Shown: piece by piece, positions 1-8,783 of the stretch
Layout: every line of letters begins with the position of its first letter
Numbering within the stretch: position 1 is the first letter of the stretch
DNA from: Bosea sp. 685
GTDB lineage: Bacteria; Pseudomonadota; Alphaproteobacteria; Rhizobiales; Beijerinckiaceae
Direction: 5' to 3'
DNA length: 64,000 nucleotides
Assembly: GCF_031884435.1 (NCBI RefSeq)
Contig: NZ_CP134779.1
Location: 3,720,001-3,784,000 of the forward strand
Program-made: the position numbers and the translations under genes
The notes under the pieces: model-generated
What the model saw: the letters and a program-made list of their open reading frames with translations, nothing else
Told to the model about the DNA's origin: nothing
Database searches by the model: none

Positions 1-1373
1 TGACGGTCGCGCTGCTCCTGCCCGTCACCTTCAAGCTCGACCCTGCCGGCTCGATGATCATGTTCGCCGGCATCTATTACGGCGGCATGTATGGCGGCTC
101 GACCACGGCGATCCTGATCAACGCGCCGGGCGAAAGCGCCTCGCTGGCGACCGCGCTCGAAGGCTCGAAAATGGCCAAGGCCGGCCGCGGCGGGCCGGCG
201 CTCGCGACCGCCGCCATCGGCTCCTTCGTGGCGGGCACGATCGCGACGCTGGGACTTGCCTTCCTCGCGCCCTGGCTCGTCGACATCGCGGTCAAGTTCG
301 GGCCGTGGGATTATTTCGGCCTGATGATCCTGGCCTTCGTCACAGTCTCGGCGACCTTCGGCGACTCGCCCCTGCGCGGGCTGACCAGCCTCGCGATCGG
401 CGTGACGCTCGGGCTGGTCGGCATCGACAAACTGACCGGCCAGGCGCGCCTGACCTTCGGGGTGCCCGAACTGCTCGACGGGGTCGAAGTGACGACGCTG
501 GCGGTCGGGCTCTTCGCGGTTGGCGAGGCGCTCTATGTCGCCTCCAAGCGCTTCCGCGACCCCGAAGAGATTGTGCCGATCAAGGGCTCGCTCTGGATGA
601 CGAAGGAAGACTGGAAGCGCTCCTGGGCGCCCTGGCTGCGCGGCACCGCTTTCGGCTTCCCGATCGGCGCGTTGCCGGCGGGCGGCGCGGAAGTGCCGAC
701 CTTCCTGAGCTATTCGACCGAGCGGAAGCTCTGCAAATATCCCGGCGAATTCGGCAATGGCGCGATCGAGGGCGTGGCGGGGCCGGAAGCAGCCAACAAC
801 GCCTCGGCCGCAGGCACGCTCGTGCCGCTGCTGACGCTGGGCCTGCCGACCTCGGCGACGGCGGCGATCATGCTGGCGGGCTTCCAGCAATATGGCCTGA
901 ACCCCGGCCCGCTGCTCTTCGCCGAGCGGCCGGACCTGGTCTGGGGTCTGATCGCCTCGCTCTTCATCGCCAACACCATGCTGGTGATCATCAACCTGCC
1001 GCTGATCGGGCTCTGGGTCCGCCTGCTGGCGATCCCGCAGCCCTGGCTCTATGCCGGCATCCTCGTCTTCGCGGCGATGGGCACGCTCGCGGTCAAGGCC
1101 TCGGTGGTCGAGCTCTCGATGCTGTTCGTCTTCGGCTTCCTCGGGTTCCTGATGCGCCGCTACGACTATCCCGTCGCGCCGATGGTGGTCGGGCTGATCC
1201 TGGGGCCGATGGCGGAGGCGCAGCTCAGGCGCGCTTTGCAGATCAGCCTCGGCGATCCGATGATCCTGCTGGAGAACCCCGGCTCCGCCATTCTGTTGGG
1301 CCTGGCCTTCATCGGGCTTATCGCGCCCTTCGTGATGAGCGGGCTGAACAGGTTCAAGGCTTCGGAGGACTGA
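1..1373 (+). CDS. tctA: TctA-family tricarboxylate transporter large permease, 5' end missing
   Basis: This is the large membrane subunit of a tripartite tricarboxylate transporter (TTT), which imports citrate-like or other carboxylates with a periplasmic binding protein and a small TctB subunit. The frame is open from the first bases of the window, so the start lies upstream. The visible part begins inside the conserved first repeat, with [20 protein letters not shown], the family signature. About ten hydrophobic segments follow, and a second signature-like loop ([14 protein letters not shown]) is near residue 280 of the visible part. Family members are about 500 residues; about 457 are seen here. 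The TctB and TctC partners are expected upstream, outside the window. The gene ends with TGA and is followed by a repeat-bearing spacer. Family assignment is firm; the substrate is unknown. Confidence 0.95.
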   Translation, partial: TVALLLPVTFKLDPAGSMIMFAGIYYGGMYGGSTTAILINAPGESASLATALEGSKMAKAGRGGPALATAAIGSFVAGTIATLGLAFLAPWLVDIAVKFGPWDYFGLMILAFVTVSATFGDSPLRGLTSLAIGVTLGLVGIDKLTGQARLTFGVPELLDGVEVTTLAVGLFAVGEALYVASKRFRDPEEIVPIKGSLWMTKEDWKRSWAPWLRGTAFGFPIGALPAGGAEVPTFLSYSTERKLCKYPGEFGNGAIEGVAGPEAANNASAAGTLVPLLTLGLPTSATAAIMLAGFQQYGLNPGPLLFAERPDLVWGLIASLFIANTMLVIINLPLIGLWVRLLAIPQPWLYAGILVFAAMGTLAVKASVVELSMLFVFGFLGFLMRRYDYPVAPMVVGLILGPMAEAQLRRALQISLGDPMILLENPGSAILLGLAFIGLIAPFVMSGLNRFKASED

Positions 1374-1663
1374 ACCGGCGTTTGCCGGGCTTTGCTCGGA
1401 ACCGCACCGTTATCCTGGGCGAAGCCCTCGGGTCCGATCTTCGATCGGCCCGAGGATAGACTCTGCGCAGACCCGGGATCCCAAGCGCGTCATGGTCGGG
1501 CTTGACCCGACCATCTCGTGATGGAGGCGCCCGCCTTTGCCGACGCCTCTTCCGGCCCGAGATTCGTAGGGCTTTGCGCTTCGCTCCGCCCGAGAATGAC
1601 GCTCTCCGGAATGGATCCCCGCGCTCCTGTTCGCTACGGCTGAGATGGCGGCGCGGACCTGAG
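1374..1663. repeat. Gene-free spacer with dispersed-repeat fragments
   Basis: No convincing gene is present. The spacer contains pieces of extragenic repeat typical of this order. One is a perfect 9-bp inverted repeat with a 5-base loop at 1492-1514 (ATGGTCGGG arms). Another is a 21-base stretch at 1482-1502 that recurs exactly at 26906-26926 in the prophage. A motif of the type 'gaatgacgc...ggatcccc' near 1595-1620 resembles the half elements seen at 30263-30375. Confidence 0.5.
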
Positions 1664-1706
1664 CAAAAAGAAGCCCGCCTGCGTTCTCCGCAGGCGGGCT
1701 TCTTGA
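1664..1706 (-). terminator. Rho-independent terminator of the DUF2059 gene
   Basis: A perfect 16-bp stem (1668-1683 with 1689-1704) closes a 5-base loop. Read on the minus strand, the hairpin is followed by a T-rich tract. It lies about 25 bases after the stop codon of the minus-strand gene ending at 1729. Confidence 0.9.
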
Positions 1707-1728
1707 TGTCGGAAGAAGGCCTTTAGCC

Positions 1729-2241
1729 TTACATCTGGTGGCCGCGCTTGCGCATTTCCTGGGTGAAGCGGTCGAACAGGAAATTGCTGGTGTTGATGCT
1801 CCAGGGCTCGAGCACCACGTAGATCTCGTCGATCGCCTTGGTGCGCGCCGCGTTGTAGCGTTGGCCGACCGGCGATTTGAAGAAGGCGACGACCTCCTTG
1901 AGATCGGCTTCGTTGATCTTCCGGGCAAAAATCTCCGACGCCGTGACCATGATCTCGGCCCGCTTGGCGTCCGCCTCCGGCTTCAGCGTGTCGATGACCG
2001 CGTCCATGTCCTTCTTGAGCTCGGGGCGGGTCGTGCCGACGAGTTGCTTCGTGCGCTCGCTGAACTCGGTGTAGATCGACTCCAGCGACGAGGAGATGCC
2101 GGTAAGCTCGGCGGCTTCACGCGCCAGCTGAAGGTGGCTGGGCGTGATAGCCGGAGCCGGCGCCGCCGTCTGCGCGAAGGCAGGCGCCGACAGGATCAGG
2201 GCGAGACCAAGAGCCGCGCTGGCGAGAGAGTGACGGATCAT
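1729..2241 (-). CDS. DUF2059 domain-containing secreted protein
   Basis: This is a small periplasmic protein of the DUF2059 family, whose function is not established. A start at 2241 is preferred because an AAGGA-type ribosome binding site sits about 10 bases upstream and because translation then begins directly with a signal peptide (MIRHSLASAALGLALILS, cleavage after AFA). An in-frame ATG ten codons upstream lacks this logic. The mature part is helical and ends with the family motif around FFKSPVGQRYN. The gene is monocistronic, with its own strong terminator downstream and rpiA upstream on the same strand. Confidence 0.85.
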   Translation of the reverse strand: MIRHSLASAALGLALILSAPAFAQTAAPAPAITPSHLQLAREAAELTGISSSLESIYTEFSERTKQLVGTTRPELKKDMDAVIDTLKPEADAKRAEIMVTASEIFARKINEADLKEVVAFFKSPVGQRYNAARTKAIDEIYVVLEPWSINTSNFLFDRFTQEMRKRGHQM

Positions 2242-2348
2242 GCAGTGGTCCTTCGTCATGCGGCCGGACAACGGCCCGGTGCGCCGTCGGCCGCGGCGGC
2301 CGTTTCGGTTTCGGGGCGATCCTTAGCGTGGTTTGCACCGATTGGGAA

Positions 2349-3050
2349 TCACCCGGTCGCGCCAAGCAGGCGCAAGCCGTCGGCGCCCGCCAGGATGGCG
2401 CCTGACGCCAGGCCGATGAAGAGCCCGTGCTCGACGACGCCGGGAACCTGGTTGAGCGCAATCGCCAAGGCCTCGGGCTGCTCGATCACGCCCAAATGAG
2501 CGTCCAGGATGTAGTTCCCGTTGTCGGTGACAACAGTCGCGCCATCGGGCCGCTTGCGCAGCACGAGCTCACCGGCAGAGCCGCAGCCGGCGATTGCCCT
2601 GGCCACGGCGCGGCGCGTCGCCTCCAGTCCGAAGGGCACGACTTCAATCGGCAACGGAAAGCGGCCGAGCTTTTCAACGAGCTTGCTGTCGTCGGCGATC
2701 ACGATCATCCGCGCTGACGCGGCCGCGACGATCTTCTCGCGCAGATGTGCAGCGCCGCCGCCCTTGATCAGACGCAATTGCGGATCGATCTCGTCGGCCC
2801 CGTCGACCGTGAGATCGAGTTCCGGCGTCTCGTCCAGCGTCGACATCGGAATGCCGAGCGCAAGCGCCTGCGCCTGCGTCGCCTCAGAGGTCGCGACGCA
2901 GATCACGTCGAGCCCGGCAGCGACGCGCTGGCCGAGCAGATCGACGAAATGCTTCGCCGTCGAGCCCGTGCCCAGGCCGAGCCGCATGCCGGGGCGCACG
3001 AGCTCAAGCGCCCGTGCCGCCGCCAGCTTCTTCAGCTCATCGGCGGTCAA
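2349..3050 (-). CDS. rpiA: Ribose-5-phosphate isomerase A
   Basis: This enzyme interconverts ribose 5-phosphate and ribulose 5-phosphate in the cytosolic non-oxidative pentose phosphate pathway. All RpiA signatures are visible: the phosphate-binding loop LGTGSTA (residues 26-32), DGADE (83-87) and [11 protein letters not shown] (96-106), whose Glu105 matches the general base of the family. The length of 233 residues is normal. Its ATG overlaps the stop of the upstream gabD gene by four bases (ATGA), so the two are probably translationally coupled. The pairing with gabD is metabolically unrelated and probably just an operon of convenience. Confidence 0.97.
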   Translation of the reverse strand: MTADELKKLAAARALELVRPGMRLGLGTGSTAKHFVDLLGQRVAAGLDVICVATSEATQAQALALGIPMSTLDETPELDLTVDGADEIDPQLRLIKGGGAAHLREKIVAAASARMIVIADDSKLVEKLGRFPLPIEVVPFGLEATRRAVARAIAGCGSAGELVLRKRPDGATVVTDNGNYILDAHLGVIEQPEALAIALNQVPGVVEHGLFIGLASGAILAGADGLRLLGATG

Positions 3051-4498
3051 GCGCCCAGCCCACCCATCAGCATGTACTTGATCTCGACGAACTCATCCAT
3101 GCCATGGAGCGAGCCCTCGCGACCCAGGCCCGATTCCTTGACGCCGCCGAAGGGCGCGACCTCGGTGCCGAGCATCGCCGAATTGATGCCGACCATGCCG
3201 TATTCCAGCTCCTCGGCGACACGGAAGGCGCGGCCGAGATCCTTGGAGTAGAAATAGGCGGCGAGGCCGAAGGGCGTGTCGTTCGCCATCGCCACGACCT
3301 CGTCCTCGGTCCTGAAGCGATAGACCGGGGCGACCGGGCCAAAAGTCTCCTCATTGGTCACCAGCATCTTGGTGGTGACGCCCGAAAGCACGGTCGGCTC
3401 GTAGAAGGTGCGGCCAAGCGCATGGCGCTTGCCGCCGACGACGACCTTGGCGCCATGGGCGACGGCGTCGGCGACGTGGCGCTCGACCTTCTCGACCGCG
3501 CGCTCATTGATCAGCGGCCCCTGCACGACGCCGACCTCGACGCCATTGCCGACCTTCATCTTGGCGACTTCGCCGGCGAATTTCGCGACGAATTCGTCAT
3601 GGACGCCGTCCTGGACGAAGAGGCGGTTGGTGCAGACGCAGGTCTGGCCCATGTTGCGGTACTTGGCGGCGATCGCACCCTGGACGGCGGCGTCGATGTC
3701 GGCGTCGTCGAAGACGATGAAGGGCGCGTTGCCGCCCAGTTCCAGCCCGACCTTCTTCACCGTCGAGGCGGCCTGCTGCATCAGGAGCTTGCCGACCGGC
3801 GTCGAGCCGGTGAAGCCGATGAAGCGCACGGCGGGGTGCGAGGTCATGACGCCGCCGATCTCCTTGGCATCGCCGGTGACGATGTTGAGGACGCCGGCGG
3901 GAATGCCCGCGCGCTGCGCGAGCTCAGCCAAGGCGAGCGCGGTCAGCGGCGTATCTGGCGCGGGCTTGACCACGAAGGTGCAGCCGGCGGCAAGGCCGGG
4001 CGAGCATTTGCGCGTGATCATCGCGGCCGGGAAGTTCCATGGCGTGATCGCGGCGCAGACGCCGACGGGCTGCTTCTGGATGATGATGCGCGAATTCGGG
4101 AAGGGCGAGGGAATGGTCTCGCCATAGATGCGCTTGGCTTCCTCCGCGTAGAACTCGACGAAGGAGGCGGCATAGGCGACCTCGCCGCGGGCTTCCGTGA
4201 TCGGCTTGCCCTGCTCGGCGGTCATGATCTGGGCGAGGTCTTCCTGGTTCGCCATGATCAGCTCGAACCATTTGCGCAGGATGACGGAGCGCTCCTTGGC
4301 GGTCTTCTTCGCCCAGGGCTTGAAGGCGCGCGAGGCTGCCTCGACAGCCGCCGTCGTCTCAGCCGCGCCGAAGCGCGGCACCTTGGCCAGCACCACGCCC
4401 GTCGCCGGGTTGTCGACCGCGTCGACGCCCTCGCCGATCCAGGCGCCATCGACATAGCACTGCGACTTCAGGAGCGACGGGTCGTTGAGCTTGAGCAT
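3047..4498 (-). CDS. gabD: NAD(P)-dependent succinate-semialdehyde dehydrogenase
   Basis: This is an aldehyde dehydrogenase of the GabD branch, oxidising succinate semialdehyde to succinate at the end of the GABA shunt. Sequence landmarks are PWNFP (residues 153-157), the cofactor loop FTGSTPVG (229-236), the catalytic base Glu253 in LELGGNAP and the nucleophile Cys287 in GQTCVC. The second cysteine two residues later is typical of GabD-type enzymes. The length of 483 residues fits the family. The gene is first in the gabD-rpiA pair with an ATGA overlap. No GABA transaminase is nearby, so the semialdehyde source is not shown by context. Confidence 0.93.
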   Translation of the reverse strand: MLKLNDPSLLKSQCYVDGAWIGEGVDAVDNPATGVVLAKVPRFGAAETTAAVEAASRAFKPWAKKTAKERSVILRKWFELIMANQEDLAQIMTAEQGKPITEARGEVAYAASFVEFYAEEAKRIYGETIPSPFPNSRIIIQKQPVGVCAAITPWNFPAAMITRKCSPGLAAGCTFVVKPAPDTPLTALALAELAQRAGIPAGVLNIVTGDAKEIGGVMTSHPAVRFIGFTGSTPVGKLLMQQAASTVKKVGLELGGNAPFIVFDDADIDAAVQGAIAAKYRNMGQTCVCTNRLFVQDGVHDEFVAKFAGEVAKMKVGNGVEVGVVQGPLINERAVEKVERHVADAVAHGAKVVVGGKRHALGRTFYEPTVLSGVTTKMLVTNEETFGPVAPVYRFRTEDEVVAMANDTPFGLAAYFYSKDLGRAFRVAEELEYGMVGINSAMLGTEVAPFGGVKESGLGREGSLHGMDEFVEIKYMLMGGLGA

Positions 4499-4620
4499 GA
4501 CAAATCTCGAGGGAAGATCGCGGGAGCCGTTCGTTTAGCATAGCGCGACGGCACATGCCGACGGCCAATGCCGCATGACGCCGATATCATCGGCTCAATA
4601 CAGGCCGGCAAATAGCGGGT

Positions 4621-4690
4621 TATGTCGCCTGGGCAGATTATGTCGCCTGGGGCGGTTATTTCGCCTGGGGCAGTTATTTCGCTTGGGGAG
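4621..4690. repeat. 18-bp tandem repeat covering a stop codon
   Basis: Almost four copies of an 18-base unit (core TCGCCTGGGGCAGTTAT on the plus strand) start at 4621, 4639, 4657 and 4675. The last copies form the 3' end of the minus-strand gene ending at 4674. Each unit is six codons long and carries TAA in the gene's frame, so the stop is repeated downstream in phase. Confidence 0.9.
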
Positions 4691-5051
4691 TACAGACCAC
4701 CTTGTCGTCGAAGACGTAGCAGATGCTCATCTCGCCGGTGCGGATGTTGACGCGGAAGATGCCGCCCTCGCGCTCATGCCGCGACGGCACGAGCTGGTAG
4801 TCGCTGGGCGCCTGCGGCCCGGCCCCCTCGCCCGCCCCAAAGCAGATCGTCATGCCGACACCGCCTTCCTTGAGCTGGAACTGGCAGGCCCCGACCTCGC
4901 CTGTCGCCTTGTCGATACGGTAGACGCGGTTGAGATCGGTCTGGGGCGCCGGCGCGAATTCGAAGGGGGCAGCGACTGCCGGCCCGACCGCCGCGATGCA
5001 CAGGCTAGAGGCCGCCACGAGGCGCACCAGCTTTTCCAGGGAGTTCGACAC
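4674..5051 (-). CDS. Small secreted protein of unknown function
   Basis: I do not recognise a named family. A GTG start at 5051 is chosen because GGAAGGA lies about 9 bases upstream and an N-terminal signal peptide follows immediately (VSNSLEKLVRLVAASS, cleavage near AVAA). The mature protein, of about 95 residues, contains two similar blocks: 'RVYRIDKATGEVGACQF' and 'GIFRVNIRTGEMSICYV'. This suggests a duplicated small beta unit with one conserved cysteine each, plus two further cysteines. The C-terminus TPQAK is encoded inside an 18-bp tandem repeat. It stands alone between gabD and gph. Confidence 0.7.
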   Translation of the reverse strand: MSNSLEKLVRLVAASSLCIAAVGPAVAAPFEFAPAPQTDLNRVYRIDKATGEVGACQFQLKEGGVGMTICFGAGEGAGPQAPSDYQLVPSRHEREGGIFRVNIRTGEMSICYVFDDKVVCTPQAK

Positions 5052-5156
5052 CGCAGCATTCCTTCCAGCGAATCGGCGAGACGATATCACCATCGACGAC
5101 GCTTTTGCGGACAGAGCGGCATCAGTGCGGCACGCAGCCTTTCCGAAGCAGCCTTG

Positions 5157-5246
5157 AGAGTCTGTCCCGAAACTCTACTCCGGCGGCCATCTGACACGGC
5201 TTTCTGCGCCAGCCGACTCACCGGAGCGAGTTTCGAGACAGACTCT
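5157..5246. repeat. Inverted repeat with 19-bp arms
   Basis: The arms at 5157-5175 and 5228-5246 (AGAGTCTGTCCCGAAACTC and its near-complement) match at 18 of 19 positions across a 52-base loop. No gene covers it. It directly abuts the dispersed repeat at 5249, and together they look like a small non-coding repetitive element upstream of gph. Confidence 0.75.
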
Positions 5247-5248
5247 CA

Positions 5249-5308
5249 GGGTTTTGATCCCGCATCGGCTTGTCCCGAAAACCGGTTCCCACTTTTCGGG
5301 CCTATGCT
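5249..5308. repeat. Dispersed 60-bp extragenic repeat, copy 1
   Basis: This 60-base segment matches 57564-57623 at 57 positions. It contains the palindromic core CGAAAACCGGTTCCCACTTTT that is widespread in Rhizobiales genomes. Confidence 0.9.
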
Positions 5309-5373
5309 CTAAGAGGCTCTACACAGCCAGCGATGCATCCCGTGATCCCCCGCGCTCGGAGAGAGACCTGCCC

Positions 5374-6078
5374 ATGAGTCTGCCCGCCATCGTCGTGTTC
5401 GATCTCGACGGCACGCTCGCCGAGACCGCGCCCGACATCATGCGCACGCTCAATATCATTCTGGTGCGCGAGGGTCTGCCTGCCTTGCCGCTCGATCGCG
5501 CCCGCGAACTGGTCGGCGCCGGCGCCCGGGCTTTGATCGAGCGCGGCTTCCGCGTCTCCGGCCGCCCGCTCGATGAAGCGACGCTGGAGCGCCTGTTCGA
5601 GGACTTCCTGCTGATCTATGCGCAGGACACGGCCTCCAACAGCCATCTCTTCGACGGCGTGCTGGAGGCGATGGATACGCTTGCCACCGAGGGTTATGCG
5701 CTCGCGGTCTGCACCAACAAGCCGATCCTGCATACGCGACTGATCCTCGACCATTTCGGCATCACCGGACGTTTCGCGGCCATCGCCGGGCGCGACAGCT
5801 TTCCCTTCCACAAGCCCGATCCGCGCCACCTGACCCTGACGATCGAGGCTGCCAAGGCCGATCCGGCGCGCGCCGTGATGATCGGCGATTCGCGCACCGA
5901 CATCGCCACGGCCAAGGCCGCCGGCATTCCCTGCATCTGCGTGCCCTTCGGCTATACCGACGTCGCGATCGAGACGCTGGAGCCCGATCTCGTGATCCAG
6001 CATTTCGACGCCCTGCCCGGCGCGGTGCGGCAACTGCTCGGCGAACAAGCGCTCGGCTGCGTGCCCATGCATTCGTGA
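5374..6078 (+). CDS. gph: Phosphoglycolate phosphatase, HAD family
   Basis: This HAD-superfamily hydrolase dephosphorylates 2-phosphoglycolate, produced by Rubisco oxygenation or DNA repair. The start at 5374 gives a protein that begins directly with the HAD motif I DLDGT (residues 10-14; Asp10 nucleophile, Asp12 acid/base) and has a GGAGAGAGA ribosome site just upstream. Motif II is CTNKP, and motif IV is MIGDSRTDIATAKAAG. A cap domain of about 80 residues lies between motifs I and II, as in Gph. The length of 234 residues is normal. The stop codon lies inside a 16-bp tandem repeat. Another small-molecule phosphatase activity cannot be excluded. Confidence 0.85.
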   Translation: MSLPAIVVFDLDGTLAETAPDIMRTLNIILVREGLPALPLDRARELVGAGARALIERGFRVSGRPLDEATLERLFEDFLLIYAQDTASNSHLFDGVLEAMDTLATEGYALAVCTNKPILHTRLILDHFGITGRFAAIAGRDSFPFHKPDPRHLTLTIEAAKADPARAVMIGDSRTDIATAKAAGIPCICVPFGYTDVAIETLEPDLVIQHFDALPGAVRQLLGEQALGCVPMHS

Positions 6079-6148
6079 CGCCAAGCATTCGTGACACTTG
6101 GCATTCGTGACGCTTGGCATTCTTAACGCCTGGCATTCTTGACGCCAC
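6069..6148. repeat. 16-bp tandem repeat, five copies
   Basis: Five consecutive 16-base units (GCATTCGTGACGCTTG type) run from 6069 to 6148 with a few substitutions. The first unit contains the gph stop codon, and the last ends about 30 bases before tRNA-Val. Confidence 0.92.
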
Positions 6149-6179
6149 GGCGCGCGCCGACTAGGAGAAGCGCCGGTGC

Positions 6180-6254
6180 GGGCGACTAGCTCAGCGGTAG
6201 AGCACTCCCTTCACACGGGAGTGGTCACAGGTTCGATCCCTGTGTCGCCCACCA
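6180..6254 (+). tRNA. tRNA-Val (CAC anticodon)
   Basis: The acceptor arms GGGCGAC (6180-6186) and GTCGCCC (6244-6250) pair perfectly and are followed by an encoded ACCA. The anticodon stem CTCCC/GGGAG encloses the loop TTCACAC, giving anticodon CAC. The T-loop GGTTCGATCC is canonical. It is the last clearly chromosomal gene before the prophage, and tRNA genes often serve as phage integration sites, but no duplicate of its 3' end was found in this window. Confidence 0.97.
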
Positions 6255-6326
6255 TTTCTTTCAGTCATTGCTGATCACGCCCCCGACTGCCGCCCAGGCG
6301 TCACCCAAGCGTCGCCAATGCAAGCG

Positions 6327-6890
6327 TCACCAATGATGGTTCGTGACCGGCGCGATAGCCCAACCCTGGTGGGCCGCACGGCCGCTGCTCCACTGCTCCA
6401 CATTGGCCGTGGTGTTGAAGTCGCCGCCGGGATTCAAAGGATCACCGCCGAGAAAATTGAACCACCAGGGATTGGCGGTTATTCCCGTTCGAATCCAGGT
6501 GATGCCATGCCGTCTTGCGTAGACCGCCAGGGCATGGACCAGGACCGGGCCTATACCGCTGTTCAGAGGTACGGCTTGAGCTCCGCTGATGATAATGCAT
6601 TTTCCAGAGGGCATTGGCCCGGCATTGAGGTTAGGCACGCCAGCATGCGCTTGATGCTGCGTGCCGATTTCGATGTAGACCCTGAAATCCAGGGATGAGT
6701 CAGGCGGGTTTGACCAGGCCGCAAATGCGTTGGCGCGATATGAGGCGACAAAACCCGCAACCGCGACGCCGATCCGCAGCCCGGCGCCGGTGTTGCGGGT
6801 GACGACGATCGTCGTCCCCGGCGGCGTCCGCCACGCCTTTGGAAGATTTGCCGGCGCAGCCGCCGGACGAACGCCAGGAACCCACGCCAT
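6327..6890 (-). CDS. Hypothetical protein, possible acetyltransferase-like fold
   Basis: I do not recognise this 187-residue protein. The start at 6890 (MAWVPGVRP) is preferred because a G-rich stretch precedes it. The central part is alternating hydrophobic strands, and the segment LNSGIGPVLVHALAVYARRHGI followed by NPWWFNFLGG resembles the acetyl-CoA loop and following helix of GNAT enzymes. That comparison is my inference and is weak. It lies between tRNA-Val and the first prophage genes on the late-gene strand, so it may be prophage cargo or host. Confidence 0.5.
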   Translation of the reverse strand: MAWVPGVRPAAAPANLPKAWRTPPGTTIVVTRNTGAGLRIGVAVAGFVASYRANAFAAWSNPPDSSLDFRVYIEIGTQHQAHAGVPNLNAGPMPSGKCIIISGAQAVPLNSGIGPVLVHALAVYARRHGITWIRTGITANPWWFNFLGGDPLNPGGDFNTTANVEQWSSGRAAHQGWAIAPVTNHHW

Positions 6891-7168
6891 CACACCCCCC
6901 ACGCTCAAGTCACCGGCAAGGCAGCCTCCGCAAATGAGGTGGCGGCTTCCAGGGAATGCCAATGTGCACAACCCGAATGGTTAACGCAACCTTAGGTAAT
7001 CATTCCGCGGCCGGGGGCGGAATACTGAAGCAGGAAGATTACGCGGCGGCGATCGCCTGACCTCCCCTTCGGGCAGGCGAAGGCCATGGCCCGGCGGATC
7101 GCCAGCCCCGACAGCTGCCCAGCAGGCGCGCAGGAGGTAAGGTCTCCTGCCCTCAAGGAGATTCGCCT

Positions 7169-7429
7169 GTGCCTATGCCTGCCCCATCATTGACCTGGTC
7201 CGATCTCGCCGGCCGCGAGGTTTCGACATCGTCGGAGGAATGGCGGCTCGAATGCGAGGTTGCCTATCTGCTCAGCCTGCCGCTCCCTGCGCGCAATGTG
7301 ATGCTGGACGGCATCTCAGGCTCGACCGATCGCGATGCGCGCGGCATCAAGAGCATTCGCGGCGAGGCGGCGGTCGTGGCGCTGCGGGCGCAGATCCAGC
7401 GACTGAGCGAGATCCGGAAGCGGGGTTGA
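7169..7429 (+). CDS. Small prophage-edge protein, paralogue of the gene at 7744
   Basis: This 86-residue protein has no assigned function. The GTG start at 7169 follows AAGGAG by 8 bases. Its core (WRLECEVAYLLSLPL...IKSIRGEAAVVALRAQIQRL) is matched by the minus-strand protein at 7744-8034 (FRHEREVEFLCSLSP...ITAIRGPAEVRFLRSQISLF). The two are diverged copies of one family placed convergently at the prophage edge. Such short proteins with a 'CE-LLSLP' start and a 'GE-V-LRAQI' end occur near phage genes in this order; that is general knowledge, not a database result. Confidence 0.65.
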   Translation: MPMPAPSLTWSDLAGREVSTSSEEWRLECEVAYLLSLPLPARNVMLDGISGSTDRDARGIKSIRGEAAVVALRAQIQRLSEIRKRG

Positions 7430-7616
7430 GAAGCTCGTATCGCCGCTTCGCTTCCTGCTCAACGAGGGAAAGCTCATCAAAATCTGACACCGTTCCTGCA
7501 GGAGATGGGCCTCCAGCCGAAATCCGCTCCGAGAAGTCATCTCGAAAGAGGCGGCCGGGGACAAATTCGGCGGCAACCGCCGCCTTGAGTTTCTCCATCA
7601 ATCCGCGCGGCGACAT
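7347..7616 (-). CDS. Possible small protein, low confidence
   Basis: An ATG at 7616 with GAGAGAGG upstream opens a frame of 89 residues. The first 60 (MEKLKAAVAAEFVPGRLFRDDF, then FDELSLVEQEAKRRYELL) look protein-like. The last 28 residues are antisense to the end of the 7169-7429 gene and are probably not informative. It would otherwise be a 300-base gap. It could be a short prophage gene whose true end is earlier, or chance. Confidence 0.3.
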   Translation of the reverse strand: MSPRGLMEKLKAAVAAEFVPGRLFRDDFSERISAGGPSPAGTVSDFDELSLVEQEAKRRYELLNPASGSRSVAGSAPAAPRPPPRRECS

Positions 7617-7743
7617 GGCGCCTCTCTCACCCAACGAGAAGCCAGCGCGTTAGGCAAATCGGAAGCCAAGCCCGCCGCTTGAGTTGCTTGCAGCCAACCA
7701 AAAAGCCCCCGCCCCGAAGGACAGGTGGCCCAATTGGCGAGGC

Positions 7744-8034
7744 TTATCGGGCGAGCGCGGGCACCGCATCGGTGCGAAGCCGGAACAGGCTGATCTGGCT
7801 TCGCAGGAACCTGACCTCGGCCGGCCCTCTGATCGCCGTGATGCTGCGGTGACTTCCCCTGCGCCCGAAACCGGTCAGGATATCTTCCAGACAATCGGGC
7901 GAAAGCGAGCAGAGAAATTCCACTTCGCGCTCGTGGCGGAATTCCTCTGACACGTTCGAGATGAACTCTCCAGTCAAGACAGATTTGATCGACGCCGAGC
8001 CAGCTAAACCAAGGTTAGCTCTATTGGAAAACAT
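7744..8034 (-). CDS. Small prophage protein, paralogue of the gene at 7169
   Basis: The start at 8034 is set by a CAGGAGGG ribosome site six bases upstream; a longer frame upstream lacks one. The 96-residue product has a charged N-terminus and then the shared core described for 7169-7429 (EREVEFLCSL, then ITAIRGPAEVRFLRSQI). Function is unknown. It is the last minus-strand gene beyond the lysis genes, so it may be transcribed at the end of the late operon. Confidence 0.65.
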   Translation of the reverse strand: MFSNRANLGLAGSASIKSVLTGEFISNVSEEFRHEREVEFLCSLSPDCLEDILTGFGRRGSHRSITAIRGPAEVRFLRSQISLFRLRTDAVPALAR

Positions 8035-8182
8035 AATGACCCTCCTGGTTAGCAACCTTTTGAGGTCGATTACGTTCCACAAAATCCAAAATTAGCCTAC
8101 ACTGACGTAAAGTCCGAGACCCCGGCACGCTCTCAAGCCGGGCCTCTTTCCGGCGATCTGGACTCAAGGCCCGCCATTCCGA

Positions 8183-8770
8183 TCACGGCGGCGCAGGCCG
8201 TCGCACCACCAGCTCGCGCAAGAGCTGTTCGTGCGCCCGCATCCGCTCATCCTGCGACCGCAGGCGCTCCTCATGCCGGGCCATGACCGCGTCGAAGCCC
8301 TGCGCCTGGTCGATGAAGCGGCTGCTCATGGCGGCGCTCTGCTCGACCAGGCCGAGCTTGACCCGGTCGGCGGCCATGTCGCGCTGCGCCTGCTGCTGGG
8401 CCGTGTTCAAGGCGGTGATGGCATCGCCCTGCCCGCGCACCGAGAGCGTCACCTGCGCGAGCTGCGAGGCGAGATCGAGCCGCACCGTGGCGATCTGTCC
8501 GTTGACGAGAAAAATCAGGCCGCCAAACAGGACCGAGGTCACCACCACCGCCGTGCCGATCATGCCGACGATCTGCGGCATGGTCAGGCGGGCGGATTTA
8601 TGGGCGGCGCGGTCTTCTTCCGCCTTTTCCGACCATTCCCTGCGGAAGCTCTTGAGATCCTGCCCGAGGTTCTCGAGGCTCGCACCGAGCAGCTGGATAT
8701 CCGTCTCGACCTTCCCGAGCCGGCGGTCATAGTTTTGGGCTTCGGTTGTCACTGAAACGGGCTCCAGCAT
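8183..8770 (-). CDS. Membrane-anchored coiled-coil protein of the lysis region
   Basis: This is a 195-residue protein with a single strong transmembrane segment near residues 70-90 (IVGMIGTAVVVTSVLFGGLI). It is flanked by heptad-rich helices before (KVETDIQLLGASLENLGQDL) and after it (LNTAQQQAQRD, then RHEERLRSQDERMRAHEQLL). It follows the spanin genes on the same strand. One-TM coiled-coil proteins are common beside phage endolysins, but I cannot assign a holin or spanin role. The start codon is uncertain; a GTG five codons in is possible. Confidence 0.7.
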   Translation of the reverse strand: MLEPVSVTTEAQNYDRRLGKVETDIQLLGASLENLGQDLKSFRREWSEKAEEDRAAHKSARLTMPQIVGMIGTAVVVTSVLFGGLIFLVNGQIATVRLDLASQLAQVTLSVRGQGDAITALNTAQQQAQRDMAADRVKLGLVEQSAAMSSRFIDQAQGFDAVMARHEERLRSQDERMRAHEQLLRELVVRRPAPP

Positions 8771-8783
8771 CGAATGTCGCCCA

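Noticed and set aside
3014..4543. Plus-strand open frame of 509 codons antisense to gabD
   Set aside because: gabD has all catalytic motifs; the antisense frame is repetitive in His, Asp, Arg and Gly, as expected from a shadow.
4621..6148. CRISPR-like array from the two short tandem repeats
   Set aside because: The units are contiguous without spacers and no cas genes are present.
8118..8145. Hairpin CCCGGC...GCCGGG between two prophage genes as a terminator
   Set aside because: The stem is short and neither strand has a convincing T-run.
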